A model generated the notes under the pieces. It did not search any database and was not told where the DNA came from. It was given only the letters and a program-made list of their open reading frames with translations. Position numbers and translations under genes: made by a program. Shown here piece by piece: positions 1 through 6,364 of a stretch of DNA of 30,636 nt; positions within the stretch are counted from its first letter, which is position 1, and every line of letters begins with the position of its first letter. The stretch is from an uncultured Collinsella sp. GTDB lineage: Bacteria > Actinomycetota > Coriobacteriia > Coriobacteriales > Coriobacteriaceae. Location of the stretch: NCBI GenBank assembly GCA_902492825.1, contig CABUMZ010000005.1, positions 1-30,636 on the forward strand, given 5' to 3'.

Positions 1-1063
1 TGCCCGTGATGTCATAGGTGTTCGTGACGGGCGCTGTGGCCTTGTCGGCGCCGCCCGGCTGACCCATCACCGTGATGTGGTGGTAAGCGCCATACATGGC
101 GGGACGAATGAGGTCGACGGCACTGGCGTCCACGCCGATATAGTCCTTGTAGATCTGCTTCTCGTGGATAGCCTTGGTGACCAGGCAGCCGTAGGGGCCC
201 ATCATAAAGCGACCCATCTCGGTGCAGATCGCCACATCGCCCATGCCGGCGGGGACCAGGATCTCGTCGTAGGCTGCGTGTACGCCCTCGCCGATGGCGT
301 GAATGTCGTTGGCCTGCTGCTCGGGCAGATAGGGGATGCCGACGCCGCCGGACAGATTGATGAAGGCGACGTGTGCGCCGGTCTCGCGCTCCAGGCGTAC
401 GGCAAGCTCAAAGAGGATGCGCGCGAGCTTGGGGTAGTAGTCGTTGGTGACGGTGTTGCTGGCAAGGAATGCGTGGATGCCAAAGTCCTCGGCGCCCTTG
501 GCCTTGAGCATGCGGAAGGCCTCGAAGAGCTGCTCGGTGGTCATGCCATATTTGGAGTCGCCCGGGTTGTCCATGATGCCGTTGGAGAGCTGAAACAGCC
601 CGCCCGGATTAAAGCGGCAGCTGACCGTTTTGGGGATGGGCCCCGCAACACGCTCAAAGAACTCGATGTGGCTGATGTCGTCAAAGTTGACGATGGCATC
701 CAGCTTGTTGGCGAGCTCAAAGTCGGCAGCCGGCGTGTCGTTGGAAGAGAACATGATGTCGTGTCCCGTGATGCCCAGCGAGCGGGCGATCATAAGCTCG
801 GTATAGCTCGAGCAATCGCAGCCGCAGCCGTATTCGTTGAGAATGGAGATGAGCGCCGGGTTGGGGTTGGCCTTGACGGCAAAGTATTCCTTAAAGCCCG
901 GGTTCCATGCAAAGGCGTCGCGCACTTCCTGCATGTTGCGGCGGATGCCCGCCTCGTCGTATAGATGAAACGGCGTGGGGAACTGCTCGACGATATGCTC
1001 GAGTGTCTCCTTGTCCACAAACGGCTGCTTGGCCGCATATGCCTCGTTGGGGGTCAATGCCAT
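1..1063 (-). CDS. lysA: Diaminopimelate decarboxylase (3' end beyond window)
   Basis: This PLP enzyme would decarboxylate meso-diaminopimelate to L-lysine, the last step of lysine synthesis, in the cytosol. Reading from ATG at 1063, 354 codons are present and the C-terminus runs off the left edge. The fold-type III decarboxylase pattern is visible: the Schiff-base lysine in YFAVKANPNP (K64), a Cys/Ser-rich CGCDCSSY stretch, the GIHAFLASNT strand, the glycine-rich phosphate loop SGGVGIPY, and CTEMGRFMMGP. The sequence belongs to a variant branch, with CRFNPGG in place of the usual RVNPG. A lysine riboswitch lies directly upstream, which strongly supports the assignment. The ribosome site is a modest GAGG ten bases before the ATG. 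A related carboxynorspermidine-type decarboxylase is the main alternative, but the riboswitch argues against it. Confidence 0.88.
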   Translation of the reverse strand, partial: MALTPNEAYAAKQPFVDKETLEHIVEQFPTPFHLYDEAGIRRNMQEVRDAFAWNPGFKEYFAVKANPNPALISILNEYGCGCDCSSYTELMIARSLGITGHDIMFSSNDTPAADFELANKLDAIVNFDDISHIEFFERVAGPIPKTVSCRFNPGGLFQLSNGIMDNPGDSKYGMTTEQLFEAFRMLKAKGAEDFGIHAFLASNTVTNDYYPKLARILFELAVRLERETGAHVAFINLSGGVGIPYLPEQQANDIHAIGEGVHAAYDEILVPAGMGDVAICTEMGRFMMGPYGCLVTKAIHEKQIYKDYIGVDASAVDLIRPAMYGAYHHITVMGQPGGADKATAPVTNTYDITG

Positions 1064-1065
1064 GT

Positions 1066-1300
1066 CCCGTAAACCTCGCTATCCAGACGGCGCCATCTGC
1101 GCATCGAATCCGCATAGCGTGGACCCAATGTCCGGATAGCGCTCCCGCATTGCTGCAGACAGTCCTGTGGGTGTTTCCCACAGGCCCACCAGGTTGTTCG
1201 TGCCCGAAAAACCCAGTTCGGCGGGTTTCGCCTCCCCACGGGGTCAAAGCCTGCCGGCTCGCCCGCGGCTCTTCGTGCCCGCGCCTCTATCAAGTGGTAA
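1066..1300 (-). promoter_or_regulatory. Lysine riboswitch (L box) in the lysA leader
   Basis: Read on the minus strand, the leader carries the L-box landmarks in order: GAUAGAGGCGC at 1291-1281, GAAGAG, a GGGGAGGCGAAACCC segment followed by CGCCGAA, then GGACUGUC near 1165 and GGAGCGCUAUCC at 1145-1134. P1 is GAUAG (1291-1287) with CUAUC (1139-1135). No intrinsic terminator follows, so control is probably at translation. CGCUAUCC (1141-1134) is perfectly complementary to GGAUAGCG (1084-1077) beside the ribosome site. CCaCGCUAU (1122-1114) can instead pair with AUAGCGaGG (1082-1074), covering the GAGG. The 378 bases between lysA and the next gene hold this element plus divergent promoter sequence and no other gene. 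Confidence 0.9.
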
Positions 1301-1319
1301 AGACCCTATCACGTTGCAC

Positions 1320-1348
1320 TTTACCAAACAAGAGTATTCGTATATAAC
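1320..1348 (+). promoter_or_regulatory. Possible promoter of the M20 amidohydrolase
   Basis: TTTACC (1320-1325) and TATAAC (1343-1348) are separated by 17 bases in an AT-rich patch that differs from the GC-rich surroundings. The gene start lies about 95 bases downstream. The lysA promoter must lie in the same patch on the other strand, for example TATACG within 1340-1346, so the two promoters probably overlap. The -35 match is weak. Confidence 0.35.
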
Positions 1349-1441
1349 GTTTAAAAAATGCAGCAATATGCTGGAAACATGTGTGCCACAATCCTGTATC
1401 ACAATAAGTTGCAACAGATGTGCCTCACGAAGGGATTCTCT

Positions 1442-2629
1442 ATGACCGAGCTCCAAGAACTCCGTCGCTATCGCCGCGATCTCCATCGCATTCCGGAGCT
1501 CGATTTCGATCTTCCGCAGACTATCGCCTATATCGAGGGCGTGTTGGCGCCGCTCGCTTGCGAGGTGACCCATCCGTGTCCCAGCTGTGTCTGCGCTTTC
1601 TTCGACGCTGGCGTTGGTGCTGCGCGTGCCACGGCGATTCGCGCCGATATGGATGCGCTGCCCATCGCGGAGGCGACGGGAGCGGCCTTTGTCTCGATCC
1701 ATCCCGGCAAGATGCACGCTTGCGGACATGACGGACATATGGCCATGGCACTTGCCGCCGCGACGTATGTCGACCGTACGATTCGCGAGCAGCCGGGCGC
1801 CATTAGGCGCAACGTTCTCTTTGTGTTCCAGCCGGCCGAGGAAACGACCGGTGGTGCCAAGACGGTATGCGAGAGCGGTGTGTTCGAGCGCTATGGGGCT
1901 GACCACATTTTTGGCTTCCATGTGTGGCCCGATCTGCCTGCCGGCACGTTGGCGAGTTGTTCCGGTCCGCTGCTGGCGCGTTCGAGTGAGACACACATTC
2001 ATATTCACGGGACGAGCATCCATATCGCTAAGACCTATGGCGTTCCGGTCGAGGAGTCGCACGATGCGGCGCTGGCGGCTGCCAAGTTCTTGGTTGCCGA
2101 GCGCGAACTGATGGACGAGCTGGGCACCGACGAGCCCTGTATCGGTAAGTTTGGTCTGCTGCAGGCCGGTACGGTTTGCAACGCGGTGGCGGGGGAGGCC
2201 CATGTGGCCGGAAGCCTGCGTGTGTTTACGGACGACATGTTCGACCGGGCGCGCGAAGGCGTGCGCCGCGTGCTGGACGATGCCTGCGCCGCAACGGGCT
2301 GCACGTATGATCTCGACTTTGCCGAGGGCTATCCGCCGGTCGACAACGACCCCGAGTTGTTTGCCAGCGTCGCGCCTGCCTTGCCCGGGCTGCAGCTTGT
2401 GGAGGAACCGCTGCTGATCGCCGAGGATTTCGCGTTCTATCAACGCCATCTGCCGGGCGTGTTTTTCCTGCTGGGCACGGGTATGCCAGAGGACCAAGAC
2501 AACCCGATCGACGCTGATGACTGCCCAGCCTATGCGATGAGCGCTCTGCATACTGATACCATGCTCTTTGACGAGGAGATTCTTCTCAAAGGCCTCGATG
2601 TCTACAAACGATTGCTTTTGCTTGACTAA
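1442..2629 (+). CDS. M20D family metal-dependent amidohydrolase
   Basis: A 395-residue cytosolic hydrolase of the hippurate hydrolase / N-acyl-L-amino-acid amidohydrolase / N-acetyldiaminopimelate deacetylase family. Visible metal and catalytic elements are ACGHDGHMAM (metal-binding Cys and His), QPAEETTGGA (catalytic and metal Glu), FGFHVWPDLPAG and the C-terminal ALHTDTMLFDEE with the last metal-ligand His. The length is normal for M20D. The start at 1442 follows AAGGGA at a good distance. An upstream in-frame ATG at 1358 has no ribosome site. It is divergent from lysA across a shared promoter region, so removal of an N-acyl group from a lysine-pathway intermediate is an attractive role, but that is inference. 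The substrate cannot be read from the sequence. Confidence 0.85.
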   Translation: MTELQELRRYRRDLHRIPELDFDLPQTIAYIEGVLAPLACEVTHPCPSCVCAFFDAGVGAARATAIRADMDALPIAEATGAAFVSIHPGKMHACGHDGHMAMALAAATYVDRTIREQPGAIRRNVLFVFQPAEETTGGAKTVCESGVFERYGADHIFGFHVWPDLPAGTLASCSGPLLARSSETHIHIHGTSIHIAKTYGVPVEESHDAALAAAKFLVAERELMDELGTDEPCIGKFGLLQAGTVCNAVAGEAHVAGSLRVFTDDMFDRAREGVRRVLDDACAATGCTYDLDFAEGYPPVDNDPELFASVAPALPGLQLVEEPLLIAEDFAFYQRHLPGVFFLLGTGMPEDQDNPIDADDCPAYAMSALHTDTMLFDEEILLKGLDVYKRLLLLD

Positions 2630-2643
2630 GGCGCAAAGGACTA

Positions 2644-2720
2644 TTTGTTCTAGAAAACACGAACAAACGTACGATATAATAGAGATGTAAGTCTATAGAA
2701 ACGTTTGACGTTACTAACGT
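2644..2720 (+). promoter_or_regulatory. higBA promoter with two palindromic operator candidates
   Basis: A perfect TATAAT lies at 2675-2680. An inverted repeat, TTTGTTC (2644-2650) and GAACAAA (2661-2667), flanks the -35 position. A second, perfect palindrome ACGTTA-C-TAACGT lies at 2708-2720 between the -10 and the toxin start. Autorepression by antitoxin bound near the promoter is the rule for HigBA-type systems, so either palindrome may be the HigA operator. Confidence 0.55.
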
Positions 2721-2731
2721 AAGGCGATACT

Positions 2732-3013
2732 ATGATTGCATCGTATAAAGATGAGGATACCGAACGCTTTGCCATGGGTGTGCGGGTCAGGAGGTTCGTG
2801 CCCTTTGAGCGTGTTGCGTTGAGGAAGATTCGCCAACTGCAGGTTTGTGCTTCGCTTGATGATCTTCGCGTTCCACCGGGCAACCGCCTGGAAGCTTTGA
2901 AGGGCGATCGTGCCGGTCAATATAGCATCCGTGTTAACGAGCGCTATCGGGTCTGTTTTGAGTGGAGACAGGAGATGGCTTGGAATGTCGAAATCGTCGA
3001 TTATCACAAGTGA
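2732..3013 (+). CDS. higB: HigB/RelE-family toxin
   Basis: A 93-residue basic protein of the HigB branch of the RelE superfamily, ribosome-dependent mRNA endonucleases that cut translated mRNA. The family pattern is clear: N-terminal MIASYKDEDTERF, ALRKIRQL helix, DLRVPPGNRLEALKGDRAGQYSIRVNERYRVCF, and the terminal EIVDYHK. Length is typical. The start at 2732 is preceded by AAGG. As usual for higBA, and unlike relBE, the toxin gene comes first. It overlaps the antitoxin gene by 29 bases, which couples their translation. A TATAAT box lies about 52 bases upstream. Confidence 0.93.
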   Translation: MIASYKDEDTERFAMGVRVRRFVPFERVALRKIRQLQVCASLDDLRVPPGNRLEALKGDRAGQYSIRVNERYRVCFEWRQEMAWNVEIVDYHK

Positions 3014-3326
3014 TGAGACTTCGGCCGATTTGCTGTCGCCGGTGACTCCTGGTGAGCTTCTCAAAGAGGAGTTTCTTGTTCCCATGGGCATTTCTCAATA
3101 TCGCCTTGCGAAAGAGACTGGGATTCCGGCTCAGCGTATCGGGCAGATTGTCTTGGGAAAACGTCGCGTGACGGCCGACACCGACCTCCGTCTTTGCCGT
3201 TATTTTGGCCTGACGGATGGTTATTGGCTGCGCGCTCAGGTGGCGTTTGACCTTGAGGCCGAGAAAAGGCGGATCGAACCGGAACTCGACAAGATCGTTC
3301 CTGTTCAGCAGGCTATCGCACTGTAG
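2985..3326 (+). CDS. higA: HigA-family antitoxin, XRE-type HTH
   Basis: A 113-residue DNA-binding antitoxin that should neutralise the toxin encoded just upstream and repress the shared promoter. The motif PGELLKEEFLVPMGISQYRLAKETGIPAQRIGQI (roughly residues 21-56) is the characteristic HigA helix-turn-helix. It is followed by GKRRVTADTDLRLCRYFGLTDGYWLRAQ, also typical. The start at 2985 is chosen because AGGAG lies ten bases upstream and the protein then begins just before the HTH. A longer in-frame start at 2910 would give a non-homologous extension inside the toxin gene. The stop TAG at 3324-3326 overlaps a GTG that could start the next frame. Confidence 0.92.
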   Translation: MSKSSIITSDETSADLLSPVTPGELLKEEFLVPMGISQYRLAKETGIPAQRIGQIVLGKRRVTADTDLRLCRYFGLTDGYWLRAQVAFDLEAEKRRIEPELDKIVPVQQAIAL

Positions 3327-3355
3327 TGCTCAAAGATGATGGGGGTGGCGCGGCG

Positions 3356-3679
3356 ATGAGGCGACGCCGACAGTCTGCCGTATATAGTCCGGGTGGATGC
3401 GGGTGCGGTTTGCTGCTGCTTCCGGTCATCGCTGTGGGCATTGGCGTGATGTTTGTGCTTGCTGGGCTGGCTACGGCGGCACTCGTACTGTTTATCACTG
3501 CTATCGGCGTGACGATTTGGCTTTATCGCAGTCGTGAGTAGCGCCGCGCCGACGGTAAGACCAATGTAGGATGGATTGCCTTTTTGGTCATCGCCTACCT
3601 GCTGAGCATCAGCTATTTGGCCTTCTTTATTCTGTTGCTTGTGAGCACCTTTACCGGGGAATCCGTCACGGTGGGTTGA
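3356..3679 (+). pseudogene. Small membrane protein interrupted by an in-frame TAG
   Basis: From ATG 3356 (or GTG 3326, overlapping the higA stop) the frame encodes a basic N-terminus, a CGCG turn and a hydrophobic region of about 40 residues, ending at TAG 3539-3541 after WLYRSRE. The same frame stays open to TGA 3677-3679. It reads RRADGKTNVGWIAFLVIAYLLSI and further hydrophobic residues, an obvious third membrane segment. One substitution therefore appears to have split a protein of about 107 residues with three to four membrane helices. The first part alone (61 residues) could still be made. I do not recognise the family. Expression of either half, or a sequencing error at the TAG, cannot be judged here. 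Confidence 0.55.
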
Positions 3680-3784
3680 TGCACTGCCAGCAGACGGTTG
3701 CGCAAAGTGCGTTTGCTCGGCGTTTGGATAACTGCATTGGCCGTTTACCGCAGCCTTAGCTCTCAGCTAATGAATTCAAGTTTA

Positions 3785-3838
3785 ATCCTTCCTACGATGT
3801 GCTGTGTGCCGGCACGGTAGCCGGATCGTAGGAAGGAT
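3785..3838 (+). promoter_or_regulatory. Hairpin enclosing the lipoprotein ribosome site
   Basis: ATCCTTCCTACGAT (3785-3798) and ATCGTAGGAAGGAT (3825-3838) form a perfect 14-bp stem. The right arm contains GGAAGGA, the ribosome binding site of the gene starting at 3841. The 26-base loop contains a further CCGGC/GCCGG helix (3809-3813 with 3820-3824) stacked against the right arm. There is no T-tract, so it is not an intrinsic terminator. It should hide the ribosome site in the mRNA. Confidence 0.75.
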
Positions 3839-3840
3839 GC

Positions 3841-4386
3841 ATGATGAAAAAGCTTGAAAACGAAGTGCTGCTGAGCCGTCGCGCTGCACTGGGCGCATTC
3901 GCCACCGTCGCCTTGGGGACTGCCGGTCTTCTTATCGGTTGTGGTAGCGATAAGGCGACCGTCACCGAGGACGCTGGCGATGGCGACAAGAAGGAAGAGG
4001 CGAAGAAGGAAGAGCAGTCTACGACTGACCTGGCGGTTGGTGCGACGGTGACCACGGCTGCCGGTCTTTCCGTCGTTGTCGATTCCGTCCAGCCCGGCCT
4101 CACAAATTATGACGGTTCGACCATGACGGGCATTCACGTCACGTACGTCAACAATGGTGATGAGGGCGCAGATTACAACATCTACGACTGGAAGGGCGAG
4201 GACACCAACGGCGCTCAGCAGAATCAGGGTTACTACAGCGAGGGCTCCGATGAGCTGCAGTCTGGTACCCTTGCCGCTGGTGGCTCTGTGGCGGGCAATA
4301 TCTACTTTGATGGCGATATCAAGAAGGCACTGTATTTTGCCAACATGTTTGATAAGTCTGCCACTGCAAGCTGGGTGTTGGCCTAG
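3841..4386 (+). CDS. Tat-type lipoprotein, DUF4352-like
   Basis: A 181-residue exported protein. Residues 12-18 (SRRAALG) are a twin-arginine motif, followed by a hydrophobic segment and the lipobox LIGC with the lipidated cysteine at residue 34. This predicts export by the Tat pathway and anchoring in the outer face of the membrane. A Lys/Glu-rich linker (KKEEAKKEEQ) follows, then a beta-rich domain with ATVTTAAGLSVVVDSV and GIHVTYVNNGDEGADYNIYDWK. This resembles the immunoglobulin-like DUF4352 family; that match is by eye. No enzymatic motif is visible. The ribosome site sits inside a 14-bp hairpin. The downstream HTH gene starts 39 bases after the stop, so the two are probably co-transcribed. 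Confidence 0.75.
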   Translation: MMKKLENEVLLSRRAALGAFATVALGTAGLLIGCGSDKATVTEDAGDGDKKEEAKKEEQSTTDLAVGATVTTAAGLSVVVDSVQPGLTNYDGSTMTGIHVTYVNNGDEGADYNIYDWKGEDTNGAQQNQGYYSEGSDELQSGTLAAGGSVAGNIYFDGDIKKALYFANMFDKSATASWVLA

Positions 4387-4425
4387 CATGTCGCTACCGT
4401 TGCGCCGTATGGGAGGTGAAGTCGT

Positions 4426-4848
4426 ATGCCCGATAAAAAGCTGACTGACGAGTTGCTCAATGAGCTTCTCGACGCGCCAAACATCGATGGCTATATCAAA
4501 GAACACGACTTTGCCGCCCCGTCGCTTTCGGACTACCTGAAGCAGCTGCTGCAGGAAAAGGGCTTGGAGCGCTCGCGCGTGGTTCGTATGGCCGATCTCA
4601 ATGAGACCTTTGGGTATCAGATCTTTACCGGTGCGCGGCATCCGAGCCGCAATAAGGTGCTGCAGATTGCCTTTGCGATGGCGCTGACGCTCAAAGAGAC
4701 CAACCGTGCGCTGACGGCTGCCGGGGTAAGCGTCCTTAACTGCAAGGACCGCCGCGATGCGATTATCATCTTTTGTATCGATCGCGGGTGCAGCCTCCAA
4801 AAGGTCAACGAGGAGCTGTATCGCTTTGGCGAGGAGACGGTGAGTTAG
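4426..4848 (+). CDS. Atypical XRE-like HTH protein paired with a kinase
   Basis: A 140-residue cytosolic protein. The central region (SLSDYLKQLLQEKGLERSRV, then FGYQIFTGARHPSRNKVLQIAFAMALTLKETNRAL) looks like the four-helix XRE fold with an unusual recognition segment. The C-terminal DRRDAIIIFCIDRGCSLQKVNEELYRFGEE is typical of a small family found beside bacterial Ser/Thr kinases. GGGAGGTG precedes the start at good spacing. It lies between the lipoprotein gene and the kinase, in the same direction. DNA binding is likely but not certain. It may instead be a partner or substrate of the kinase. Confidence 0.7.
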   Translation: MPDKKLTDELLNELLDAPNIDGYIKEHDFAAPSLSDYLKQLLQEKGLERSRVVRMADLNETFGYQIFTGARHPSRNKVLQIAFAMALTLKETNRALTAAGVSVLNCKDRRDAIIIFCIDRGCSLQKVNEELYRFGEETVS

Positions 4849-4898
4849 CGGTTGATATCTGAGCTGGCGGAGCTGCCGAACAACGACGCAAACGAACG

Positions 4899-4939
4899 GG
4901 GCGCGGATGCCATGGGGTGTCTGCGCCCTGCGCTATGAT
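4899..4939 (+). promoter_or_regulatory. GC-rich inverted repeat abutting TATGAT, kinase promoter candidate
   Basis: GGGCGC (4899-4904) and GCGCCC (4923-4928) form an inverted repeat five bases before TATGAT (4934-4939). Transcription from this -10 would begin at about 4946, at the ATG of the kinase, implying a leaderless mRNA. No convincing -35 box is seen. The same arrangement, GC-rich inverted repeat then -10, occurs before the racemase and xseA genes. Confidence 0.4.
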
Positions 4940-4946
4940 GGAGGCT

Positions 4947-6326
4947 ATGGATACTCAGACCCCAACATATTCCGATGACGAGCTGACCGCAGCGCTTGTC
5001 GAGCACCTGGCGTCGCTCGATCGCGACGACAGCTATCGCGTGGAGCGTGTACTTAAGCGCTCGTCCGTTGAAACAACCGAGCTCGTGTACTTTGAAGGAA
5101 CCGGCGGTGGTTCGCTCGGCCCCTTTGTCCGTAAACGCATCGATGCTTCGGCTCAAATCGGAGGGGCATACGAGCGTCTATTTGCCGCTCAGCGGGCAGG
5201 CAGGCGTTTTGAGCACCTGCCCAGAATCGTCGATTGTCGTCGTGTGGGCGACGAGCTCAACGTGGTTATGGAATACATCGAAGGGGAGACACTCGGGGCG
5301 CTGGTGGACCGTCTGGGAGCCACCCCCGATTATGCGCGTGAATTGTATCCTGCCCTTTGCGATGCCGTGGGTGAGCTCCATGCCGGTTTTGCAATGGCGG
5401 GGGAGACGTCGGCGCCGGAGATCCATCGCGACCTCAAGCCGTCGAATATCATCGTGACAGGTGCCAACTATACGCCTAATGACGGCCTGACATTTTCATC
5501 GCTGGTGATTATCGACTTGGGGATCGCGCGCGTATGGCGCGATGGCGCCGATGCCGACACCGTCAAGTTTGGCACGCGACCCTATGCGCCGCCCGAGCAG
5601 TATGGGTTTGGGCAGACGAGTGTGCGCAGCGACGTCTACGCACTTGGGGCCCTGTTGTTCTTCTGCTTGACGGGAGTCGACCCTAAACCAGGGCTCGACA
5701 TGCGCGAGCAATGCGAGGCGCGCAGCATTTCCACTCCACTTGCCGATGCCGTTTGCATATCGATGGCGCTCGACCCGGCCAAGCGTTTTGCGAGTGCGGA
5801 AGCGTTGGGACGGGCGACGCGCGCGGCATACGATCTGAGTCGCCCCGTGCGGCCTCCTGCGCCTGCGCCTGTCCGTACTCCGGCCTCGGAGACAGTGTTG
5901 GCGTCCCAAGGGCTCCAGAAACCCGCAGGGCTTCCTAGCCCTGCCGCCTCCGCTGCATGCGGTCTGCTCTCTCGCGTTCCGGAGTCTCTGGGGCGCATTT
6001 GGAATACGCTCGTCTGCTTCTCGCTGCTTGTGTTCTTTGCCGGTAGCCACTTTGCCGTCTTTCACCCCACGGGAGCAAACCAAAGCTACCCGACGTGGCT
6101 TCTCATAATCGAGTATTTTTTCTTTGTCGATGGCCTTATGGTGCTTATGCATTTTGCGCTGCTCGATAAGCGCCGTCTTCGTCGGCGATTCGCATTGCTC
6201 GACAGCTATCGCGGCAAGAAGCTCGCGAAGCTCTTGCTCAAGGCATTGGGTGTGCTGCTCCTATGCATGATCGTCATAGTCGCGGTTGCCAATGCGACCG
6301 GCGTCGTCGATACCTCCGCTACCTAA
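4947..6326 (+). CDS. Membrane-anchored Ser/Thr protein kinase
   Basis: A 459-residue Hanks-type kinase. Visible elements are the probable ATP-anchoring lysine in FVRKRI (K63), MEYIEGETLG hinge, catalytic loop IHRDLKPSNIIV (about 159-170), IDLGIAR in place of the usual DFG, TRPYAPPEQYG (APE region), and SDVYALGALLFFCLTG. The glycine-rich loop is poorly conserved. After the kinase domain come a Pro/Ala-rich linker (about 300-340) and three membrane helices near 352-372, 384-405 and 431-449. There is no PASTA or other extracellular sensor, so it probably phosphorylates cytosolic partners. The ATG at 4947 follows GGAGG by only two bases, too close for normal initiation. In-frame ATGs at 4935 and 4938 lack a ribosome site. 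A leaderless start at 4947 fits best. Neighbours suggest a lipoprotein-HTH-kinase signalling unit. Confidence 0.85.
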   Translation: MDTQTPTYSDDELTAALVEHLASLDRDDSYRVERVLKRSSVETTELVYFEGTGGGSLGPFVRKRIDASAQIGGAYERLFAAQRAGRRFEHLPRIVDCRRVGDELNVVMEYIEGETLGALVDRLGATPDYARELYPALCDAVGELHAGFAMAGETSAPEIHRDLKPSNIIVTGANYTPNDGLTFSSLVIIDLGIARVWRDGADADTVKFGTRPYAPPEQYGFGQTSVRSDVYALGALLFFCLTGVDPKPGLDMREQCEARSISTPLADAVCISMALDPAKRFASAEALGRATRAAYDLSRPVRPPAPAPVRTPASETVLASQGLQKPAGLPSPAASAACGLLSRVPESLGRIWNTLVCFSLLVFFAGSHFAVFHPTGANQSYPTWLLIIEYFFFVDGLMVLMHFALLDKRRLRRRFALLDSYRGKKLAKLLLKALGVLLLCMIVIVAVANATGVVDTSAT

Positions 6327-6331
6327 AAGAA

Positions 6332-6354
6332 AAAGGGCCCCATTGGGGCCCTTT
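6332..6354. terminator. Bidirectional terminator between kinase and hydrolase genes
   Basis: AAAGGGCCCC-ATT-GGGGCCCTTT is a perfect ten-bp stem between convergent genes. The A-rich flank on the left gives a long T-tract on the minus strand, so it works best for the minus-strand hydrolase. It also ends the kinase transcript. Confidence 0.85.
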
Positions 6355-6364
6355 GCAGTTGCAC

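Noticed and set aside
77..964. Long open frame on the plus strand opposite lysA
   Set aside because: It is the antisense of a clear diaminopimelate decarboxylase. Its composition (Gly, Val, Asp, His rich) is the usual artefact of GC-rich codon bias and it has no ribosome site or homologous motif.
1244..2551. 435-codon frame opposite the M20 amidohydrolase
   Set aside because: Antisense to a gene with complete catalytic motifs; no family resemblance and it reads through the riboswitch region.
3571..3759. 62-codon frame after the broken membrane protein
   Set aside because: No ribosome site and no sensible composition; the in-frame continuation of the upstream membrane protein explains this stretch better.
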